Origin: an uncultured Collinsella sp.
GTDB taxonomy: Bacteria > Actinomycetota > Coriobacteriia > Coriobacteriales > Coriobacteriaceae
Assembly (NCBI GenBank): GCA_900547805.1
Contig: URIE01000026.1
Coordinates: forward strand, 1 to 19,080
Reading direction: 5' to 3'
DNA: 19,080 nt
Below the pieces are notes generated by a model. It was not told the DNA's origin. It ran no database searches and was given only the letters and a program-made list of their open reading frames with translations. This document shows positions 14,524-19,080 of this stretch, piece after piece. How positions within the stretch are numbered: position 1 is the first letter of the stretch; each line of letters starts with the position of its first letter. The position numbers and the translations under genes were made by a program.

Positions 14524-17500
14524 CTAGTGGGTCTTGCGGCGCTTGATCAGCATGATGAGGGCTATCACTACGAGCGTTGCTCCCGCTGCTGCTGCGGTGG
14601 CGACTAGGGCGAATGTTTGGTCGCCGGTGTTTGCGAGGTTCTTCGCTGTGGTCGTAGTCTTGACCTTGGTGTCGGTCTTAGCTCCGTTGTCGGACTTGGG
14701 CTTGTCCGGGTTCGTCGGGGTCTCAGGAGTCTCGGGGTCCTTTGAGCCTTCGGAATCGGTTGGGCCGGCGGTGTTTACCAGCGTATGGTCCAGGAACTTC
14801 TTGGCGCCCGCACTTGCCTGTGAGAACAGGCGGCGCGTGCGGATCGGGGTGGCGTTCACCGTTGTGGGCGCCGTCTCCTCGGCCTCGATATTCACGAGCG
14901 TCGTGCCGGTGTCGAGGCCCACGTCGTTGTATCCCACGTGGCAGTAATACTGCGCACCGTCATCGTCTGCGGTCAGGTCAATCTCGAGCTTTGAGGCCGT
15001 TCCAGCCGCGAGGTTGCCATCGGCACCCACGAGCTTAAACTCTGTCTCGCCGCGGCCCTTGCGGTACCACATATAGGTCGGTGCCAGCCCTGTTTCGCTA
15101 TCGTCGGCACCGAGTTGCTTCACATGGCCAATCGCCGAGAGCGTCAGGTGGCTTCCCGCCGTGCGCTCAACCGAAGAGTCGTATCCAAGATCCGACCCCT
15201 CCGCAGCATCCGCCGCAGGTCCGCTCACGGTCATCGTCATGCCATCGGGCATGGTCTTGACCGTGATGATTGCCGAGCGAATACCTGTTTCGGTCGTGGA
15301 TCCATTCTTAACGGCGGCGATGGCGAATCGATACTCCGTATTGGGCTGCAGCCCATCCCACTTGAGCGAGGTCTGCGTGTTGTCGGCAATCTTCCAGCTA
15401 TTGACGACCGCATCCGCCGCATTGCTCTGCAGCATGCCCACGCCGTAGCTAAAGCCACTCTTGTTTGCGAGTACATCGTCCCAGCTAAACGTAACGCTGG
15501 TCGAATCGACGGCGTTTGCCGTAAAGCCCGTCACGGCCGGCGCGTCGGGCATCTCGACGTCCTTAACGTCATAGCCCACGATCCAGAACTGGTCGGTGTC
15601 CTTGGTGCCGAGCTTGTCGCCCGAGTCTGCCTCGAACTTGTCGACATCCACCGCGTTGACGCCCAGACGCCACACAAAACCGTACTTGCCCTGCGCGGCC
15701 TCGGGCAGGTTGTCGACGGTGCCGCCGTATTCGGTCGATTCACTCGAGGAGTTACCCGTAGTAAAGCCGGCGTTGGCACCAAAGCACAGGCCGCCAAACA
15801 ACTCGTGCTTTGCGAGCTTCGCGCCCATGACAACGCTGCCGTTCAGCGTCAAGCCGAGCTCGAGCTCCTGCTCCTTGCCCTCCTCGACTTCGATGGTCTG
15901 CTCAATGCTCGCCCCCGACTGCGCGGCGGCGCCGTTAAACCCATCGTGCGTGTAGGCGCGCGTTACGCCAGGCTTGCCCAGGCCAAAGGAATCCCCAACG
16001 GGAGTCTCGCCGTTGAGCGTCGTTTGATAGGTTCCGGGTTCTCCCGACCGGTTGGTCAAAAAGTAGCTGAGCGGCGTCATATTGTGCTGTTTGGCAATGC
16101 GGTCATAGGCCTCGACATTAACGACCGAGGTCTGCGCGCCGAGCGACACGGGCGCCGCCATCACGCCCTTGCCACCAGTTTCCTCATTTTCGATCTCATA
16201 CTCGTAATAGACCATCGGAATCGTGTAGAGCACGGCCTTGTCACCCTCGCCGGCATGCGACTCATAGCTTACGCTTGCGCTGACCGTGCGCTCGCTCCGG
16301 TAGTCATAGCATCCCTCGGCGGCAAAATCGACTGAAGCATTCATCGCGACCAGGGGCGGACCGGTCTGCACCTCGACGGCAACGCCCAACTCGGCGCCAA
16401 TGGTATAGCCCTGGGATGTCCCCGTGCCCTTTTCCTCTCCGTATGACGTGCCGCCCAACACCAGATAGCCGTATGCCTGCTCCAGATCCTCAACATAGGG
16501 CGCATCCTGCAGCACGGCGAGCACGCGCGGGTTGGTATAGACCTTGTAGCGGTCCTTGTACGTAATCTTGACGCTGTCGTTGTCGACATCGGGCAGCGCG
16601 AGCGAGATAAATGTGCCGTAGGTAGTGCCGCGACGGTTGCTCTCGCTAATCACCTGCTCCTCGCCGCGGCGCACCTTTCCGTTCTCGTCGAGCGAAAAAT
16701 GCGAGGCGGTCATCCAATAGTAGTCATCGTTCTTGCGCAGGTCCTCGTCGCGGTGCTTGCCCACCACGGCGATAAAGCTCTCGTTATAGCGGTCCGAACC
16801 CGAGACGCTGCCCGCCTTGACATCGCTGATCCACACCTGCTCGATACCCTTGTGGTCATGCTTGTTGCTACTGTTGTATTGCTGGCCGCTCATGCTCATG
16901 GTTCCGACCATGGAACCCAAGCCCTGGGCCCCGCTCTGCGCCGTGTTGCAGGCAAAGTCGCGGAACACATCGCCGCCCACGAGCACCTCGTCGACCGCCG
17001 GCTGCTCGGACAGACCGTCAAGGTTGGCAGTGGCAAGAGCAATAGGTGCCAAGGTGCACGGATAGCGCTTATCCTGAGCACTATCCTTCCATGCGCTGTT
17101 GGGCACATGCATCAGTCCATAGGAGGCGAGGAGCCCGTCTCTGTATTCCTTGCAATCGGAAAGTTTGAACTCGCCAGACTCCGAGTCAAAATACGCGTAG
17201 CGGTACAGCGCGCCGTACAGCCCCTTGCTGCCGTCAGAAGCGCCGTAATCAAAAGCGCTGCGTTGCCAGTCATAGCCCGCAAGAATAAGGCCCGTGACGG
17301 TTTCACCCGTCTTCTTTCCTTCTTCATCGTAGGCGGCAAACGTGCCGAACGTCGCATTCGCAGCGACCATGGTCTTGCCGTTCGCGGAGAGGGAGATTGC
17401 GCCCGCGTCACCCAGAGCATCGACATGGACGAGCGCACCCTTGGATGCATCCCACGAAAACAGCTCGCAATGCGTCGACTTATCAATATTCTTCTTACCG

Positions 17501-18612
17501 TAGGGTGCCGAGACCACGATGGCGAGGTCATCGCAAAAATCGCGATCGAGGTCGCCGGCCGCTAGCGAAACGACAGGAGCTGACTGAAGCTGCGTCCAGG
17601 AGTCGTTCCCGCCCTTGTTGTGCGTGGTGTAGTCCGCGGCGTTACCGGCATCGATCTTGACGACGCTTTGCTTCCAGTTGCCGCCCTCCAAGTCATACAT
17701 GTCGACTACAGCCTTGCGCACGCCGTTCTCGTCGACATAGCAGCCCGCGTAGACAAAAAGCTCGTCGACACCGTCGCCATCGACATCGCCCGCCTCGACA
17801 TCAAAGACGGCGTCGTGCTCTTGCAGGTAACCGGCATCCAGGTACTTAAAACGGCCTTCGTACATCATATTAGTGTTGACCGTCACCGGCAGGTGTGTAT
17901 CGAGCTTGCGCGTGCGCCCGTTGGCAAACGAAAAGAGGACCAGCTCGATCTTTCCGGAGTACGACTTGCCGTCGATCGTGGTAGAGGAGCTGTCGCCATA
18001 GGCGCGAAGCTCGGCGACGCGGCTCTTTTTGCCCGTTTTGGCGTCGCTGCAGAACTCGACGCTCGTGGCGTGAATGCCCGAGAAATCGCTGTTCTCGTTG
18101 GCAAGCACTGTTGATGACCCATTGTTGCTTAGGTACGACCAGTCACCGCCGCCGTAATCGCTGTGCTTGTAGAGGTCGCTACCCGTATCGAAGCTGTTGA
18201 CATTTTGCCAGAACTTTGCGGCGCCCCACACACTTCCATAGCCATCGGTGAGTTTGCTGCTGCCGCCAATGTCACCGCGCTCGACGTTCTCGAGCTTGTC
18301 GCGCAGAGTGTAGCGATTGCCATGGCTACCGTTAGCTGCCATATAGACCTCGCTGCGCGTGGCAAACGTCGTGGGGGTATCAGTGGAATAGGGGCCAACG
18401 GTATCGGCCGGAATGTCCTCGCTCGTGCCCAGACCCAGGTCGCTATAGTCCTGCTCGGTCATATCGGTGATCTCAGGCGTGTCTGCCGCCTGGGCGACGT
18501 TGGGAGCCGCCGTGAAACAGACGACGCTCGTGGCGATCAGCGCAGCAAGCGCCGCCGTCCCAACAAGCGGGATTTTCGACAACCGGCGAATGTGGGGGTG
18601 TGGAACGTGCAT
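14524..18612 (-). CDS. Very large secreted, LAxTG-anchored surface protein (FG-GAP-like, FN3, Ig-like)
   Basis: About 1362 residues. A signal peptide (RR-containing n-region, hydrophobic ~14-36, likely cut after AQA) is followed by a long extracellular region. FG-GAP/dockerin-like calcium segments are visible at ~272-285 (DVDGDGVDELFVY) and ~353-367 (DLDRDFCDDLAIVV). A middle stretch (~735-1015) is rich in alternating beta patterns and unassigned. A fibronectin III domain spans ~1020-1120 and an Ig-like domain ~1122-1244 (AQYYCHVGYND). Then come a Pro/Thr/Lys linker, sorting motif LANTG (~1326-1330), a hydrophobic span and RRKTH, so a sortase should anchor it to the wall. I chose ATG 18612 (AAGG 6 nt upstream); ATG 18648 has no ribosome site. 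It stands alone, flanked by palindromic arrays. Function unknown; adhesion is an inference. Confidence 0.85.
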   Translation of the reverse strand: MHVPHPHIRRLSKIPLVGTAALAALIATSVVCFTAAPNVAQAADTPEITDMTEQDYSDLGLGTSEDIPADTVGPYSTDTPTTFATRSEVYMAANGSHGNRYTLRDKLENVERGDIGGSSKLTDGYGSVWGAAKFWQNVNSFDTGSDLYKHSDYGGGDWSYLSNNGSSTVLANENSDFSGIHATSVEFCSDAKTGKKSRVAELRAYGDSSSTTIDGKSYSGKIELVLFSFANGRTRKLDTHLPVTVNTNMMYEGRFKYLDAGYLQEHDAVFDVEAGDVDGDGVDELFVYAGCYVDENGVRKAVVDMYDLEGGNWKQSVVKIDAGNAADYTTHNKGGNDSWTQLQSAPVVSLAAGDLDRDFCDDLAIVVSAPYGKKNIDKSTHCELFSWDASKGALVHVDALGDAGAISLSANGKTMVAANATFGTFAAYDEEGKKTGETVTGLILAGYDWQRSAFDYGASDGSKGLYGALYRYAYFDSESGEFKLSDCKEYRDGLLASYGLMHVPNSAWKDSAQDKRYPCTLAPIALATANLDGLSEQPAVDEVLVGGDVFRDFACNTAQSGAQGLGSMVGTMSMSGQQYNSSNKHDHKGIEQVWISDVKAGSVSGSDRYNESFIAVVGKHRDEDLRKNDDYYWMTASHFSLDENGKVRRGEEQVISESNRRGTTYGTFISLALPDVDNDSVKITYKDRYKVYTNPRVLAVLQDAPYVEDLEQAYGYLVLGGTSYGEEKGTGTSQGYTIGAELGVAVEVQTGPPLVAMNASVDFAAEGCYDYRSERTVSASVSYESHAGEGDKAVLYTIPMVYYEYEIENEETGGKGVMAAPVSLGAQTSVVNVEAYDRIAKQHNMTPLSYFLTNRSGEPGTYQTTLNGETPVGDSFGLGKPGVTRAYTHDGFNGAAAQSGASIEQTIEVEEGKEQELELGLTLNGSVVMGAKLAKHELFGGLCFGANAGFTTGNSSSESTEYGGTVDNLPEAAQGKYGFVWRLGVNAVDVDKFEADSGDKLGTKDTDQFWIVGYDVKDVEMPDAPAVTGFTANAVDSTSVTFSWDDVLANKSGFSYGVGMLQSNAADAVVNSWKIADNTQTSLKWDGLQPNTEYRFAIAAVKNGSTTETGIRSAIITVKTMPDGMTMTVSGPAADAAEGSDLGYDSSVERTAGSHLTLSAIGHVKQLGADDSETGLAPTYMWYRKGRGETEFKLVGADGNLAAGTASKLEIDLTADDDGAQYYCHVGYNDVGLDTGTTLVNIEAEETAPTTVNATPIRTRRLFSQASAGAKKFLDHTLVNTAGPTDSEGSKDPETPETPTNPDKPKSDNGAKTDTKVKTTTTAKNLANTGDQTFALVATAAAAGATLVVIALIMLIKRRKTH

Positions 18613-18643
18613 GGGGGACCTTGCTTTACTCGAGTGGAGTCTG

Positions 18644-18716
18644 CTCATTTTTGCAAATGATACGTCCGACGCCCGATATCACGTGTCTCATTTTCGCCAA
18701 CGGCGTGTCTCATTTT
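18644..18716 (-). promoter_or_regulatory. Repeated AAAATGAGACACG boxes upstream of the surface-protein gene
   Basis: On the minus strand AAAATGAGACACG occurs exactly twice (18704-18716 and 18682-18694, 22 bp apart). A shorter version, CAAAAATGAG, lies at 18644-18653. The spacing of two helical turns and the position just before the gene suggest an operator or activator site. I see no good -35/-10 pair. The boxes could also belong to the surrounding repeat family. Confidence 0.4.
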
Positions 18717-18735
18717 TGAGAATCCGAGATGCCGC

Positions 18736-18936
18736 GGAAATCTTATCCCAGCTCAAAGGCCATTTCTGGGATGTATTTTCCGTCGAGTGCCTCATCGGGA
18801 AACTGCATCCCATTTCAAGCGTCGATTCTGGGACGCACTTTCCCCTTAGACCCTCAACCGGAAACCGCATCCCACTTTGAGCGCAAATTCCGGGATGCAT
18901 TTTCCGAAAGCCTGCCCATCCGGAAAGCCCGTCCCA
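18736..18936. repeat. Right palindromic array: three full units plus one half-site
   Basis: Same family and orientation as the left array. Forward half-sites begin at 18736, 18798, 18860 and 18922; inverted ones at 18767, 18829 and 18891; all three complete loops are 16 nt and the period is 62 bp. The half-site at 18798-18812 (GGAAACTGCATCCCA) is identical to the minus strand of 14421-14435. The inverted half-site expected near 18953 has decayed. The array lies upstream of the surface-protein gene. Confidence 0.88.
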
Positions 18937-19020
18937 CTTTGGACGCATCCGGGCACGGAACCATCGACCTATCAGGCCTCCCATCAATAAAGAGGCGTCC
19001 TCCCGGACGGCGGGGCACGA
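18937..19020. other. Non-coding flank with a minus-strand hairpin
   Basis: Holds no credible gene. On the minus strand the sequence CGTCC-GGGA-GGACG followed by CCTCTTTATT forms a short terminator-like hairpin near 18985-19005. It occupies the place where copy 1 of the structured element has its right arm, and aligns with it only loosely. Confidence 0.4.
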
Positions 19021-19080
19021 AGTTCATCGCGAGTTCCGCACGCAAAGAAGGCCACTTAATGTGGCCTTCGTCTTGCGCAG
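19021..19080 (-). repeat. Structured element, inverted copy 2, cut by the window end
   Basis: The reverse complement matches 13911-13970 at 55 of 60 positions. Four of the five differences are two paired changes in the hairpin stem: GGGGGCCAC/GTGGCCCCC in copy 1 becomes GAAGGCCAC/GTGGCCTTC here, keeping perfect pairing and the ATTAA loop. The rest of the element continues beyond the window. Confidence 0.85.

Noticed and set aside
14203..14607. Short frames across the left palindromic array giving repeated peptides
   Set aside because: The repeat period of 61-62 bp shifts frame from unit to unit and there is no ribosome site, so the peptides are by-products of the DNA repeat.
15115..16335. 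406-codon plus-strand open frame within the surface-protein gene
   Set aside because: Antisense shadow; the opposite strand carries a signal peptide, FN3 and sorting signal in one continuous frame.
18688..18987. 99-codon minus-strand frame across the right array
   Set aside because: Same reason: it reads through the palindromic units and has no family similarity or ribosome site.

Overview
The window looks like the chromosome of a high-GC gut actinobacterium of the class Coriobacteriia, most likely Collinsella or a close relative. This is an inference from the GC-rich codon use, good Shine-Dalgarno sites, the gene mix (PTS with a small transaldolase, LtaS-like synthase, LAxTG-anchored surface protein) and the abundance of palindromic intergenic repeats. 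No search was possible. I see no rRNA, tRNA, CRISPR array or transposase gene.

Left part (1-5550): the 5' end of a PTS EIIA gene follows a small transaldolase gene on the minus strand. A DeoR-family repressor is divergent from them across an AT-rich 348-bp intergenic region with repeated operator-like words, which suggests a regulated sugar-phosphate unit. The repressor gene converges on a HAD-IIB (Cof-type) phosphatase gene at a perfect 17-bp bidirectional terminator. The phosphatase gene is divergent from a long rlmKL-type rRNA methyltransferase gene whose first methyltransferase domain has lost its NPPY-type catalytic motif.

Middle part (5550-11330, minus strand): a potassium-linked cluster runs kup, a 64-residue membrane protein, a KdpD-like kinase lacking the KdpD and Usp input domains, and a KdpE-like regulator. 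No kdpFABC genes are visible. A nitroreductase gene lies upstream. Short REP-like hairpins sharing a 12-base core sit inside the cluster and just upstream of it, and a 67-bp inverted repeat lies between rlmKL and kdpE.

Right part (11500-19080): an LtaS-type membrane phosphoglycerol transferase gene (plus strand) is followed by a repeat-rich island around one very large gene (minus strand). That gene encodes a secreted, probably sortase-anchored protein with FG-GAP-like, fibronectin III and Ig-like regions. The layout is nearly symmetrical: a structured element (13866-13995), a 61-bp-period array of inverted 15-mers (12 half-sites, 14083-14435), the surface gene, a second array of the same family (7 half-sites, 18736-18936), and an inverted copy of the structured element cut by the window end (19021-19080). 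The half-sites fall every ~31 bp, about three helical turns. The two element copies differ by paired, compensating changes in their hairpin. These arrays and elements are the most likely undescribed system in the window.
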